Positions 25,901 through 37,850 of a stretch of DNA of 64,000 nt are shown one piece after another; position 1 is the stretch's first letter, and each line of letters opens with the position of its first letter. The DNA lies in NCBI RefSeq assembly GCF_029227915.1, contig NC_079875.1, forward strand, positions 3,908,001-3,972,000. The letters are read 5' to 3'. The notes under the pieces are model-generated. The model had not been told where the DNA came from. It saw only the letters and a list, made by a program, of their open reading frames with translations, and made no database searches. Made by a program: the position numbers and the translations under genes. The DNA is from Hydractinia symbiolongicarpus (Eukaryota > Cnidaria > Hydrozoa > Anthoathecata > Hydractiniidae).

Positions 25901-28900
25901 TAGCCTGAGTAGTCCGAGAGAGGTATTATTCCCATGTTAGTACCTGCACTGACTAAGATGACAAGATTGTCTGGGAAAAGTACTCTTTGTTGTTTAGACA
26001 AGAATTGTAGAGTCATTGCTTAGATAAATAATGTTGGTTTACATTACCAAAATGTCAGCTTATACGAGAAGAACATACATATCCCCTGCATAAGAGAAGT
26101 TGTTAATGTAGTGCAAAGGTTTGAAAGTTCCAGAAGCAACGTTTAATCTTTCCGACAAGACAACTAATTCAACTAGTCCAAAGGCGATTACATTTCATGA
26201 GCACTGAACTTTACAAATTGCGTTTAAAAAATTAAGTTTTTGAATTTCCGCGCCCGAAGGCGTAGGAAATTCTTTAAAACCGTCGTTTTTTTCTTTCGGA
26301 GCATTTTTTGAGAAAAAATCGACCATGGGATTTCACTTTGCTCAGTCACAGATGTAAACTTCGTACCCAAGCTCCTTAACTACTGGGAAGTCTCGTATTG
26401 ACGTTTCAGGCCAAAATTGGTATTTGTTTTCGACAAAATTTGGCACAGTTAACAAAAAGAGTATGCTGAACATAATGGTGACATAATAATTTTGATTTTT
26501 GTCACCTAAATGTCATTTTAGGCCAAAATTGGTCCAAAAATTAAAACTACTTTATTTTCAAAAAAAATTGGCAAAGTTAACAAAAAAAGTATGCTGAACA
26601 TAATGGTGACATCAAAATTTTGATTTTTGTCACCTAAATGCTATTTTAGGCCAAAATTGGTCCAAAAATTAAAAACACTTAATTTTCGGCTAAATCTGGC
26701 ACAGTTAACAAATAAAGTATGCTGAAAATGATGATGGTACAAAAGTTTGATTTTTTGTCACCTAAATGTCATTTCAGGCCAAAATTTATCCAAAAAACAG
26801 TTAATAAAAAAAGTATGCTGAAAATGATGGTCACATCAAAATTTTGATTTTTTGTCAACTAATGCCGTTTAAGACCATAAACGTTTCAATCGCAAGACTT
26901 TCAACCATGAATGATAGGCTGTATTTTTTGTTAGCAATTTCTTGTGTGAGTTTAATGACACGTTTCGATTTGTTTGCGTTTGTTGTAAGATATAATGTCA
27001 GTGGTGTGTTTTAAATTCAGAGGTTCATGCACCGAACCCCTTCGAATGTTTGGCACAATAACACAACGAATTAGCAGGTTTTCATCAAATATTTTGGTAG
27101 CGCGCGGAAATTCTTAGAGCCCCCAGGGCTTCTTGTTTAAAATTTAAAAATGTTGGGAGCATTTAATTTTATGAACAGTTATTTTCCAAACACTTAGCAA
27201 AAATGCCTAAGAAAGATTGGTCATTCCATTAAGAAGTAAACAATCTTAAATCTCAAAAAAAATTTAATCAATCCTTACTACCCAGCATGGAAATAGAATT
27301 AATTCTATGGTTAGTGTTCTATAGCCCAACTGACATGTTCATATTTGAACCACTGTAACAGCACACCTTTTTTTTAACAGTACCTATTAGATAGGTGAAC
27401 ATTTATCATAGCACATCCGTATTTCATTCTCAACAGAGAATGCTTCACCACGATCAGACCTCTGATAATGACGGGCAAGTATAATGCTCATGATCAGAGG
27501 TCTGATCGGGGTGAAGCATTCTATGTTGAGAATGAAATACGGATGTGCTATGATAAATATTCACCTATGTATACACACCATCCGGATAAACTATCTGAGT
27601 TCATCACTAACATATTGCCGCACGTAGTGTAGTGGGTTCGTCTGCGGCTTCCAGTTCTGGGGACCGCGGATCGAATCCCGCTCACTGCTTGGCAGTATGT
27701 TAGTGATGAACAAAGTAGTTCTTCTTCAATAGTACCTATTAGGTATAGTAAAAACATAAGTACAATACTTAGCACTTTTTACGACCATGAGACCCAAAGT
27801 ATAAAATTTACTAGTGCTTATAAAATATAAATTTGAATTTAAAAGTACACAATAAAGCTTACTTTATTATTTTAAAACACTTTCGAAAGCAAGTCATACT
27901 TACAATTCTGACAAAAAGGATAAACCAATGAAGGTTTTTGCTTGAATGTAATAAATCTGATTGCGGAATATATATCTGGGAAAAAACCAAGAAAGTTTAT
28001 TAGCCTAAATCATAACAATTTGGTTTCTTCCAAGGAGTATTACTTGGTTATGAAAGCAGGCCGGCTAGGTTGACCAGAATGGCTCAGCTGGGTGGGATCT
28101 CCCTACTATCAAGAAACACATACAAAAATAAAAAAATGTTTACATATGTCAACCGAGCAAGCCCACCTTGCCGAGATCTTGCTTGTTTTTACCCAGATCT
28201 CAGCTAGGCAGGATGACTCATTTTATTTTTGAGCATGATCAAGATTATTTTATGTTCTTTTTTGTTCGGAATGCTAAAAATATTGAAGGTTTATCTTATT
28301 TGTCAGTTTATATAATTGTTATTGTTGTGTATTTATCGTTGTTTTGACAAAACAGGCATTATTTGTAGCACCCTTATGGATTGTATTTTTTAAAGAATTC
28401 CTTGCAATTTAAATTTTCTTTAGAACGTGATACAAAATATATAATCAAACTTTACTGACTTTCCTCAGCCTGCCTAACCGGGCCAGCCCGATATGAACAT
28501 AACAAAATATCAGCCTGCCTAACCACATATGAACAGCCCCTTAAATTTATCTTAAAAAATTTCAAAATAACTATGCTTTTTACCCCTTCCCCTTCTACCT
28601 TTTTTTTCACCTCCAAATTTAAAAAATTCAATATGTCAATAACTTTTTAAACGTTCCAAATTTTTAGTATGACGAAAAGATTATTCCATTCTCAACAAAA
28701 ACTTATATAGTAAAAAAAGCTTGCAACACAATTTTAATAAGTGTTCTAATTATAATACATTTATTTTTCTATCGGTTTTTCAATTTGTTTTTTAGATTTT
28801 TATTGAATAAGAAAAACAATAAACATAACATACAGTTGCTGAAGACCCTTTAATCCTTGAAATGTGAAAGGTGTTATCAATGCTATTCTGTTATCCTGCA

Positions 28901-31900
28901 AAAACCTGAAATTACAAAAAATATATTAATAATTCCCTTTGAAACTTCAAAAAAAGAAGAATTATCGAAACAACTTACAGCTGTCGCAGGCTGACCAGCC
29001 CTGAGAACATTCCAGGTTTCAAGTATTTTAATCTGTTACCAGATAAAGATCTAAAAAGTGGATTTTATAAAAAGTCAATTAATTTGACTCCAGAAAGTAC
29101 TTCATTACTTCACAAATACTTAGAAAGAAAAATAATTTCAATAAAGTAGAAAATTTGTTTAAAAGTAAATTTATTCCCTATAAACCTATTGCCAAACATT
29201 TATGAAATCTCACAATAAAATACACAATTTCAAGTCCCTTAATCTAAAATTTTAACCCCTTGTTCACATTTCCTCTCCGAAATATGATTTGTGTCAATCC
29301 ACTTATACTATTCAGCTACAATTAGGTATTTATTTTTGTTTTTTCGTTCTTTTGATAAAACCTTAACAAAGTAACAAAAATGGTATAAAAATAAAAATAA
29401 AAATACCATCTCTAATATATCTTTATTATTATTTATTTTTTATTATTTTTATTTTTTTTAAATAAAATGGGAAATATACCCACCAACGTATCCAGAGAGG
29501 TTTTGCAACCGGTTTACCGGTATGGATCCCAAATTCTTATCCCAAAAAAATAAAAAATGCAAAGAAAAAAACTGATATGGTTTTTGTTGTTTTACAATAC
29601 ATGTTATCTATCGTGGACATTATGGTGTAATGTTTAATTTTTAACAGGTTTAAAGGGTATTTATCAGCAACAAAGACTAAAAACAAAAAAAATATAAAAC
29701 GCAACTAATAATTGTACAAAATTTTGCTGTTTTGAGTGCCGCAAAGCCATTTTCCGGCGATCTAGGGACCTCAAAACCCAAAAGATACTAACCTAAGCAA
29801 AAGTTGGGTATAAAAAAACGGTAGTCCCAAAAAAACTCTGGATACGTCACTGATACCATTAAACAAAAATATTGGTTAAAAATCAACCTAATAGTTGTTG
29901 TTTTGAAAAAACACAGTAGTATGATGGAAGTTTTATTCACACCTGGTTATAAGGATAGCATGATTGTCAGGATAAAAATTACTTTTAAATTTCCTTATAA
30001 AGTTACATGTAAGTCACATGTAATTCTTCTTTATATTCTCAATAGTTAAACTGAACTTACAAAACAGAAAGGTTTGACATATTCTGAAATGAGTTTGGTC
30101 TGATTGTGTGAATGCGATTACCTAACAGCACCCTAAAATGAAAACAAAATATGATCATAAAGTTTCTATAAATTAATTTATTTTGTTTTTGCAGAATTTC
30201 TGCATCATTGAAACAATTTATTTGTTTACAAGTAAAATTGGAAACAAAAAACAACAACGAATAGTACAAATGTGGAATATTTGTGGACAAAATGAATATT
30301 TTTTCTCCATTGCACTGCTTATGCTAAAAATACTCACAACTTCTTTAATAAGGGTATTTCATTAAACATGCCAGGTTCTATTAGCTCAATGCGATTGTTA
30401 TCCAGATATCTAGAGGAGAGGAGATAACACTACCTAAAATGTGGGAGAACCTTATTGTTTTATACTGCACTAGGAAACATAAAAACAATAGTTCTTTGAA
30501 ATAAATCTTTTGTAAAAAATTAAACAGAAATAAGGCTGTCCTTTGTGAAAGGAAATGTTTTTAGTTAGTATGCCAGAAACATAAAACTTTTGTATTTTAG
30601 CTTTCAAAAATAATACAAATATCAGGGGATACAATTTTTATCAAATTAGGGAGAGTGGCTATCGAATTTGAATATACAATAGTGAATATCAACGGCCCTA
30701 TTTACACATTTTAAATTCTAAATATGGTTCGAAACTGTGGTTAGGGCCTTTCTAAACTCAAGAAATCGAATTAGAGAGGGAATTTCTCCGTATGGACCTA
30801 AAATCCAGATCAAATTAGAGAGTATCTAATAAAGAGTATCGAAATATGGAGGTTCATTTATGAGAGATTCTTAAGGAAATTTGATGGTAATTTGAATTAT
30901 GGAGGTTCGCATTAAAGAGATAGTCAACCAGATGTACATGTATGCAACTTGGTCCAAAGCATAGTGCAAGTACCAAATAAAATAATCTCATTATGCGTTC
31001 CAGGGTTTATATTCGCCCTCCCGCCAAAGCCCTTAAAAGTCCTTATTAAATTATTTTTTTAAATTAACTACAATACTTACAGTTCCACTAGATTGGGTAA
31101 ACCAATAAAATGTTCTTGCATAATATTTATCAAATTGTTGTCTCCAAGTTGGCTAAATAAAAAAACCTAATATTAAATGTATACATTGTGACATTAAACC
31201 ATACAGAAAAGGGAAGCTTTAGCATCAATTCACCAATTCTGCTCAGAAATAGAAAATTAAAATTAAATTCTTAAAAACTTACACTTTTTGTAATTGTGAA
31301 CAACCTTGAAATGCTCCTGGTTCTATCTTTGCAATTTTATTTTGATGTAAGTACCTAGACAGAAGTCTTTTCTAAATTACATTTGACAGTAGTTTGAAGC
31401 CAACTGCAACAACATTGTAAATAAAGTCTTTTATACCCCAAATTTGTACCCGCATACATTCTAGTCTCAATGGCATTTGGACAATTTTTCTGCAGACTGA
31501 TGAGTAGACTGTTTGTGAAAAAAAGACTTCAGTGTGCAAATATACAGAACATGTACTCAATAAAAAGAGATGACTTACATATGTTTGACATGTTTAAGTC
31601 CATTAAATGCTCCTGTACGTAATGATTGCAAATAATTTCTGTACAAAGTTCTAAAATGAAACAGCATGTTTATCTTAATATCTCTCAAAATATATCCTAA
31701 ATTTGATAATTAAAATAATTAAAAACATAGAAGTAGCTTTTCCATCTACAAATTTATCTATGCTTTTAAAATTTTCTGATAAAAGGGAATCTCAGAACCA
31801 GTGGTTTCTAGAATTTACCTTGTTTGCCCCAGCCTAAACACTTGTGTATAGAAACATAGCTTAACTGACAAAGTACTTTGTAAGACTGATTGCACTATTT

Positions 31901-34900
31901 ATACTTAAGAAACTGGCATCTATGTGCACACCGTAATTTTTCTTTTGTGGTCAAACAACAATAATATACTCACAACATACGAAGACGTTCCATTGATAAA
32001 AACGCATTCTTGGGAATTTCTCGTAATAAATTGTCGTGAAGAATTCTTTAAAGTGAAATGGTTGAAATTGAGTGTTTACAGCATGCAGTTAAACCTGTCC
32101 TTAATGGTCACTCTGGGGAGAGGAAGAAAGTGATTTTCTGGACAGAGGACCATATTGAAAAGCAGCTTACAATAGGCCTCAATCTATCATTGGTTATCTT
32201 AAGCCACGCTTTTTTACATACAAAGCATGTAGAAATGTAGAAAATTAAGCAATTTTACTGTGTAAAAAGAACTTACTGCAAGGTGAGAAAAAATAATTAT
32301 TAAAATTAGATAAGTTTATTTTTCACGTACTCTGTAATTTTAACATTTTACAACACAGACACTACCTGCTTTTTTGGGAAGCCTTTTATAAAGTACACTC
32401 CCTGGGATATGAAAAAAATCACATGTAGTATGTTAGTAGGTTTTTGAAAAAATGACTGACCAGAACAACACCAAAACAATTTTCTGGGCGACAGAAAACA
32501 CAAATATTTCAAGGTCTACTTTCTACACTTTTGCAGTTAGAAAGTTTTTTTTTTCATTTCATGCTTTAAAAATAAGCAACTTAATGCAGCAACATTTGCA
32601 CTAAATTATTCATGGGGTAATGATATGTAGTGGATGTGATAAACGTAATTGCCTTATCGATGTGATAGTTTGACTATAGAGATTTTTCTGTATTTCACAA
32701 ATTAAAATCAGTTTATAAGCTTTTTTAAGTTTCAAAATTAAAGCAAGTAAAAATATAACTCTTACATTGTTTCAACATTACGTAAACCTTTAAAAGTTTC
32801 CGGATTGATTGCTTGAATAGAATTCGTAAATAAATATCTAGATAATTAATAAACAAAACAATTAACAAACAAAATTAACAAACAAATAATGATCAGGTTT
32901 TTGCACATAAAAACTTACAATCTACGAAGGCTTCGTAAATGTGAAAAGGTGCCATTTTCAATCCTCTCCAGCTTGTTGGAATGAAGAGATCTGGAAATAA
33001 GTAAGACATGTGCTGACAAAATATAACAACACATTTAAAAGTACCTAATGTACTTATCACATGCTCTCATACAAACGTGAATACATCTAGAGGAAGACTA
33101 AGGTATGTAGGTATGTCCTTTATAAATCAGGGTGTCTATTAAAAAATTGGCCTCGATTCTCCTGATATTTCTTCTTTTTTTCCTCTCCCCTAAATTTTTC
33201 TATAGTTCTGGCTGGTAAACTAGCTGACTGTTAAAGAAAGAAGAAAAAATATACCAGGCTGCGTCATATTAGGTGTGCGATCGCGCTCGCACCTTGGTAC
33301 GCTCCTAAAATGTGTTAGAGGAGTTAAAAATAACTCGCCTAAAATATCAATTCATTTCTTAGGTGCGTGAACAATGACGCTCCTAAATAAAACTGTAGCG
33401 AGTAAAAATTCTTAGAAATCACATTACGGAAAAAAAAAGAAAAAAAAATGCGAGACTGCAAAATTTTTCTTTTAAATAAGGTCACGTGATGTCTAGAATA
33501 TTGAAGAAGAAAAAGATTTACGTGTTCGAAAGTAAATCACGAAAACTCATTAATTACTTTTTGAATGAACAGGTAAAACCCATTAATCATTTTTTTGAAT
33601 AAAAAGGTAAAAACGGTAAAACTTATTTCAAAAGAAAAAGAAGGAGAAATAAATTTGTTTAGAGCACATAATTGCAAGTAGCGTGGAGAGATGGCAACTG
33701 TAAAGGGAAATTGTTTGGCCTAAAATTTTTTTAAATTATCACGTGTCAGATGTAATTGGCTATAAAACCATTGAAAAAGACGGTGCAAACGTTGTTAATT
33801 TTGTGTGGTGTAAGAACTGTGCCAAATTTAAAAAGGAGATACAAAATTGTTCTACGATAAAAGGGACAGCAAAAACCGCAATGCAGGTATATATCGGAGG
33901 AACAAGTTTTGTGACGAAGTATCAGGTATGCATTATTTTTTATTGATATGATTACGTCGGCAATTTTTTTGCCAACGTAACTTTGTTGCGAAATTTGAAT
34001 GCCAAGATCAAAAAACGATCGGTGCTATTATGAAGAACGTAAGGTATAGAGAACATTAAAGTCGGCCCCTTTCCTTGATGCTGGCACTCTTATGCTCGGC
34101 TGGTGCATTACACTAAGACTCGAACGAAAGACGGAATACCATTAGGAACCATGCCACAAGTCAGTCTGACCTTTATCGTCACAGAGAATACTGCGAGAAG
34201 TGTACACCAATGCAAGTTAAATATAACCAGAACATGAGAGAGGTTAGGTGTCCTGTAACTTAATACAGCTTTCGGACGAATGTTCTCGTGATGTAATACC
34301 AAAGAAAAAACATGATGAATAAAGTTAAAATTTTTAAAAGGGGAAAGAGAAATCAAATATGTTTAGTAGTAATAATTGAAAAAATTGTATATCGTATTAA
34401 AAAGAAGTCCAGAAGTTCTGTCTCCCACAAGACACAGCAGGCAATAAGTCAGCCCTGCCCTCGATTTTGTGAGAAGAGATGTTCGGAGAAGACTGAAACA
34501 ATTGAGTCTCCTGTACAGTTTTGCTTCATGTTAAGCTGTGCCAGTGACAGGAATTTTCGAAGCATGCCACTGGCGACTTTTGCGATATACAACCTAATGA
34601 TGCCCTAAACTAAAGAATAAGTAATTCATTTTTAAACGCGCATGTTTTTCATTCAAATTCCGAACTGCAAGTCATTTTTTTCTTTGATTATTAGTATAGT
34701 AAATAATTACTTTATACAAAAGACATTTCAGGTGCGCATTATTGAAGAGACTAAGGTGTTTTTGGTGCTTGACTGAAATCGCTGCTTCATTGTTGCAGGA
34801 GCGTGTGGAGGTGCGGGACGCGATCGCGCACCTCGAAAGACCAGGACAGCTCAGGCGAGTGATAAATCACGCACCAAAATCTCTAAAAACATTTTTTAGG

Positions 34901-35872
34901 AGCGCAACGTACCACACGCCTGTGTTTTTTTATATGATGCAGCCTGATATACACACAGAAAAAAGGATAAAACAAATACAAGCTGAAGAAAAAACCTGCT
35001 ACTAAAAAACAATGAAAAGCATTATGCATTAGTAGGACTTAATGGAAAGTTTTAATTTCCTATCATTTTTTCTGACATTTCATAAGACCAAAGAAATTTT
35101 GCCTATATTTTTAAAGTTCCTGACAATTTCCGACATTCCCAACAAAATGGACACCATGTCAATGCTGTATGCAGTAAAAATGCAGTAATAATCAAAGAAT
35201 CAAAAAATTGTAGAGAAACAGCAACAAAAATAGTCATACAGCACTGTAAGTTTTCGCAAGCCAGAAAAAGCATCTTTGTCAATTTTAGTGATAAAGTTCT
35301 TGTAAAGATATCTAAAATACATAAAAAAGATTCGCATACATAAAATAGAGACTAAAACACGTTGCCATTATGCGAGATATTAAACAAACTCTAATCTAAA
35401 CACAAGAAGAAGAAAAAACTATTGAAAATAAAAGTTCCATCATTGCTGAGTTCGTTGATATAGAAAAACTTACAATTCTCTCAAGTAGCGATACTTCTTA
35501 AAAGCATCCTTAGGGATCTCTGTGATGTAGTTGTCATTCAGAACGCTAAAAGTATAATTTTGTCGTTTATAAGAATTTCATAAAACACAACCCAATAACA
35601 CCCTGGCTAGCAAATTAAATAATAAAAACATGTTAACAATCATGATAGACAATGGTTCTGCAAATTAAATGACTTACTTACAAAGATGTTATGTATCTAG
35701 GTATTTTCTTTGTTGGTATGGAATTAAGATCTTGTTTCGAGCAATCCACAACTACGCTGGTAACATGTCGTAACCAAGAGGAATGACATTGACATTTTTT
35801 TGGACATATTTTGCTCGTAAATGATTTAATAAAACAAATAATAATCAAGATTTTGAAAACAGCAAACTTCAT
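19950..35872 (-). CDS. Secreted LRR-Ig protein (LRIG/peroxidasin-like layout)
   Basis: Exons on the minus strand: 35682-35872 (signal peptide MKFAVFKILIIICFIKSFTS and LRR N-cap CPKKCQCHSSW); sixteen 72-nt LRR exons at 35474-35545, 35240-35311, 32919-32990, 32766-32837, 31974-32045, 31579-31650, 31283-31354, 31081-31152, 30338-30409, 30061-30132, 28979-29050, 28834-28905, 27904-27975, 25567-25638, 25361-25432 and 24070-24141; 23156-23325 (LRR C-cap, NNLQCDCNTKWLKPW; 23364 is an alternative in-phase start); 22047-22310 (Ig 1); 21519-21709 plus 21015-21105 (Ig 2, ending DVGIYECEASNKLG); 20518-20625 (six-Cys segment with CSRRCSKGYTC); 19950-20068 (acidic tail). Phases agree throughout, giving about 761 residues. 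No membrane segment is seen, so the product is probably extracellular, binding proteins or matrix. The order recalls LRIG proteins and the N-terminal half of peroxidasin, but no peroxidase domain follows. A perfect donor (CTA/GTAAGT) overlaps the stop, so a longer spliced form is possible. Confidence 0.85.
22420..23015. repeat. 20-bp minisatellite, about 29 copies
   Basis: Unit AGAAAGTTAATACACTTTGA in register with the 60-base lines, with point variants (CTTCGA, GCTTGGA, AAATTCATAC, CCCTTCGA). It occupies the intron between the LRR C-cap exon and the first Ig exon. Variant units recur in the same order (for example AAAATTCATAC followed by the TAAACTTTGAAGAATG type), pointing to block duplication inside the array. 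Confidence 0.95.
24583..24628. repeat. Perfect 21-bp inverted repeat with 4-nt loop
   Basis: CCATGTTAAGCAACGAATTG and one further base are repeated exactly in reverse complement after GAGT. It lies in an LRR-Ig intron. Transcribed either way it would fold into a perfect hairpin; there is no U-run or other sign of a terminator. Confidence 0.95.
26405..26860. repeat. Tandem repeat of about 110-130 bp, four diverged copies
   Basis: Each copy begins near GGCCAAAATTGG and later has AGTTAACAAAAA, then AGTATGCTGA, then TTTTTGTCACCTAAATG. Copies start near 26411, 26521, 26650 and 26778. The block is bracketed by CG-rich words (CGCGCCCGAAGGCG near 26250 and GCGCGCGGAAATTC near 27100), so it may be the interior of a larger unidentified repeat. 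Confidence 0.8.
27391..27568. repeat. Long near-perfect hairpin, arms about 75 nt
   Basis: The left arm starts ATAGGTGAACATTTATCATA and continues through GCACATCCGTATTTCATTCT and GATCAGACCTCTGAT. The right arm is its reverse complement with only a few mismatches. About 28 nt separate the arms. No open frame is present. Confidence 0.9.
27599..27711 (+). repeat. tRNA-like core with Pol III A and B boxes inside 21-bp inverted repeats
   Basis: Arms GTTCATCACTAACATATTGC and GCAGTATGTTAGTGATGAAC (20 of 21 bases of each shown) pair with one mismatch. Inside, TAGTGTAGTGGG (27625-27636) fits the A-box consensus TRGYNNARNNGG exactly, and GGATCGAATCC (27668-27678) matches the B box at 10 of 11 positions, 31 nt apart. 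The sequence does not give a proper acceptor stem, so it is tRNA-derived rather than a working tRNA gene. Confidence 0.65.
33255..34946. mobile_element. Terminal-inverted-repeat DNA element, probably non-autonomous
   Basis: The left end CAGGCTGCGTCATATT and the reverse complement of the right end CAGGCTGCATCATATA are nearly the same. The match continues inward with gaps to GGTACGCTCCTAAAATG versus GGTACGTTGCGCTCCTAAAA, about 60 bp in all. The ~1.69 kb body is in the LRR-Ig intron between exons 35240-35311 and 32919-32990. I could not find an exact target-site duplication. A plus-strand open frame inside may be a transposase remnant. Confidence 0.7.
33743..33946 (+). pseudogene. Zinc-binding N-terminal fragment, possible transposase remnant
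   Basis: A 67-codon frame reads VVNFVWCKNCAKFKKEIQNC and then STIKGTAKTAMQVYIGGTSF. A CxxC motif followed by a GT-F-type ending is reminiscent of the N-terminal zinc finger of hAT-type or KIAA/ZNF862-type transposase-derived proteins. It sits inside the terminal-inverted-repeat element, which fits that origin. No catalytic domain is seen. The family assignment is tentative. Confidence 0.4.
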
Positions 35873-35899
35873 TGTATCCAGATTTTACAACTTTGTATC

Positions 35900-37457
35900 T
35901 GCTATATACTGTTGATTAAGAGAGAATATAACACAAAACGTTTTACTTTCTCCAGATTTAGAGCAGGTAATACAAAGGCTAATTAAAAAAAAGAATGTAT
36001 CTAGTATATCTTTGGCAAAGTCAGTTTGCCACAAGGTCGTATTGCAGTTGTATTAGTCACCATAGTCACTTTCTTTTTTTAAAAAATTCTGGAGTCTTGA
36101 GTAAAAACATAGTATAGGTAAGACAATTTTACTAGGTAAAAGGTAGGACAATTCTGATCCTTTTACTGAAAAAGAATTTTTTAATAAAAAAGTTTAAATA
36201 ATGTCCATCATGATGAACAAACTTTTAAATATAGGTGGCCTACACATGTTATCCCTAAAAATATAAAAACCTTTTTGTGTGATTTAAAAGATGTATCAGT
36301 CTGCACCAGGGAAAAATTTATTTTCAAAGTAATATCTTCAAGTAAAATATTTCTTTTGTCACATGTTGGTGCTATTAGGGGTCATCCATAAAGGATGTAC
36401 ACAATTTTGATTATTTCCCCATCCTCAATTGTGCATACCTGTTTGCTTTTTTCTTTCGCCCTAATCACTCGCTGTCTGTGATGTATGACGGGCTTTATAT
36501 AGCTTTCTATTAAACATACTCCTGTGTACTAACATATACATTTGTTAGTTAATACCTGACAAAACGTAGAAAGAGTCCCTAGAGAAGTTAAGTACTAAGA
36601 ATTCTCTAATCAAAATGCTTCTCATGAACAGGGATATTAAACAACTTGTGTAATTCTCTCTAAGGAGAAAACTAAATCAACAAGAAATAAAAAAACCCAC
36701 TTCCCCTGTCAGCTTTTATGTCAATTTTTGGTGATACTCTCTCCTCTAAGGCGCAGATGACTATTAAGAATAATCTTAGTTTGGAACTGCAAAAACAACT
36801 GGTTAAAGTAAAAAAAGCAAGAAAAAAAATTAGAGACAATTTTTTAAGCGTATAAAATGCAACCGTAAAAGTTCCTGAATTGGTACCAAACTTAATGAAG
36901 AAAGAAAAAAGAATAGGACACAAACATGTTATTAAAATCTATTCATATATTTACACTCCCATATGTAGAGTACACACACTTTAACACAAATACCAAAATA
37001 TGTGCATGTCTTAAATGAAATAAATAAATTCAAAATTCAAAATATAAATAAAAACAAATTAAAAAAAACATTTTCTAGATAAAAATTTTATTGTTAGTTA
37101 AGGTGAATCATAATCAATTTAATTATTAATGTATAGCTCCATCGTTATCACTTAATCCATTATGTTTATTAACATGAAAACAGTAAGTAAACAAAGGCAA
37201 GAAAAAAAACAAGGTCATTAATTGAAATCATGAATACATGTTAGTTATAGTCTTCATAGCTTCAGGAGGAAAGTGTTATAACAAAAACATAATTTTAGAA
37301 AAAAAATAATTAAAACAACGTATTTTATACACATTGGAAAAAAGATTGTAGAAAGTATAATAGACTTTCCCTCTTACAGACAGACACAGTTGTTGTAATA
37401 TATGATTTAAAACACCTAAATTTAAAATTAAATCGTAAATATATCTGTGCTTTTTTG
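35900..37457. other. Intergenic DNA
   Basis: This holds the presumed promoter of the LRR-Ig gene at its left end and the 3' UTR of the next gene at its right end, with a minus-strand AATAAA at 37087-37092. The short open frames here carry no recognisable motif. Confidence 0.45.
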
Positions 37458-37850
37458 TCACTGCAATGTTATAAAAAGTACAACACACATTATCATAATA
37501 CAAGCTACAGAAAGCATAAAAACAGGATGTGCCATCCATTTAAAATAAGTAGATAAATTTGAAGTGTAAACAACATGAGGAAGTTCAACTTTGTTTTCAT
37601 TGGTCTGTGCCAACAACTCACAATTGACCTCATGCATACGTTCATTGTATTTTAAAGTCTCATCGCATATCTTTTGGATTTCATTTTCCAGTGTAGTAAC
37701 ATATTCCTCAGCAGTTGTTCCACACATATCTGTGGCATCTTTTAAGTCAATTTTTTCATCCTCATCATCCTCATCAAGGAGTAAATATTCATTTTCGTTA
37801 CTTTCATGTTGATGAAGTATCATTGCACTTACATTGTCTAGTAACAACAT
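37458..37850 (-). CDS. Unrecognised acidic, probably tail-anchored membrane protein
   Basis: A single 130-codon frame from ATG 37848-37850 to TGA. Order: a short N-terminus; an acidic block (residues about 19-38, LLLDEDDEDEKIDLKD); a helical, probably coiled-coil stretch (TTLENEIQKICDETLKYNER); then PHVVYTSNLSTYFKWMAHP and one C-terminal membrane segment (about 108-129, VFMLSVACIMIMCVVLFITL) ending one residue later. Without a signal peptide, this is the layout of a tail-anchored protein facing the cytosol. I do not recognise the family. A GTAAGT donor-like word lies just inside the start (MLLLDN/VS), so a spliced variant cannot be excluded. Length, acidity and a clean membrane tail argue that it is real. 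Confidence 0.6.
   Translation of the reverse strand: MLLLDNVSAMILHQHESNENEYLLLDEDDEDEKIDLKDATDMCGTTAEEYVTTLENEIQKICDETLKYNERMHEVNCELLAQTNENKVELPHVVYTSNLSTYFKWMAHPVFMLSVACIMIMCVVLFITLQ

Larger units (their letters stand above)
27379..27742. mobile_element. Composite inverted-repeat element with 12-bp flanking direct repeats
   Basis: AGTACCTATTAG occurs at 27379-27390 and again at 27731-27742, like a target-site duplication. Between them lie a long hairpin (27391-27568) and a tRNA-like segment inside its own terminal inverted repeats (27599-27711). It resembles a short non-autonomous element, or one such element next to another. It lies in the LRR-Ig intron between exons 27904-27975 and 25567-25638. 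Confidence 0.65.

Noticed and set aside
27620-27690. Functional tRNA gene
   Set aside because: A and B boxes are good, but no acceptor or T stem pairs properly and the segment lies within terminal inverted repeats. Kept as a tRNA-like repeat.
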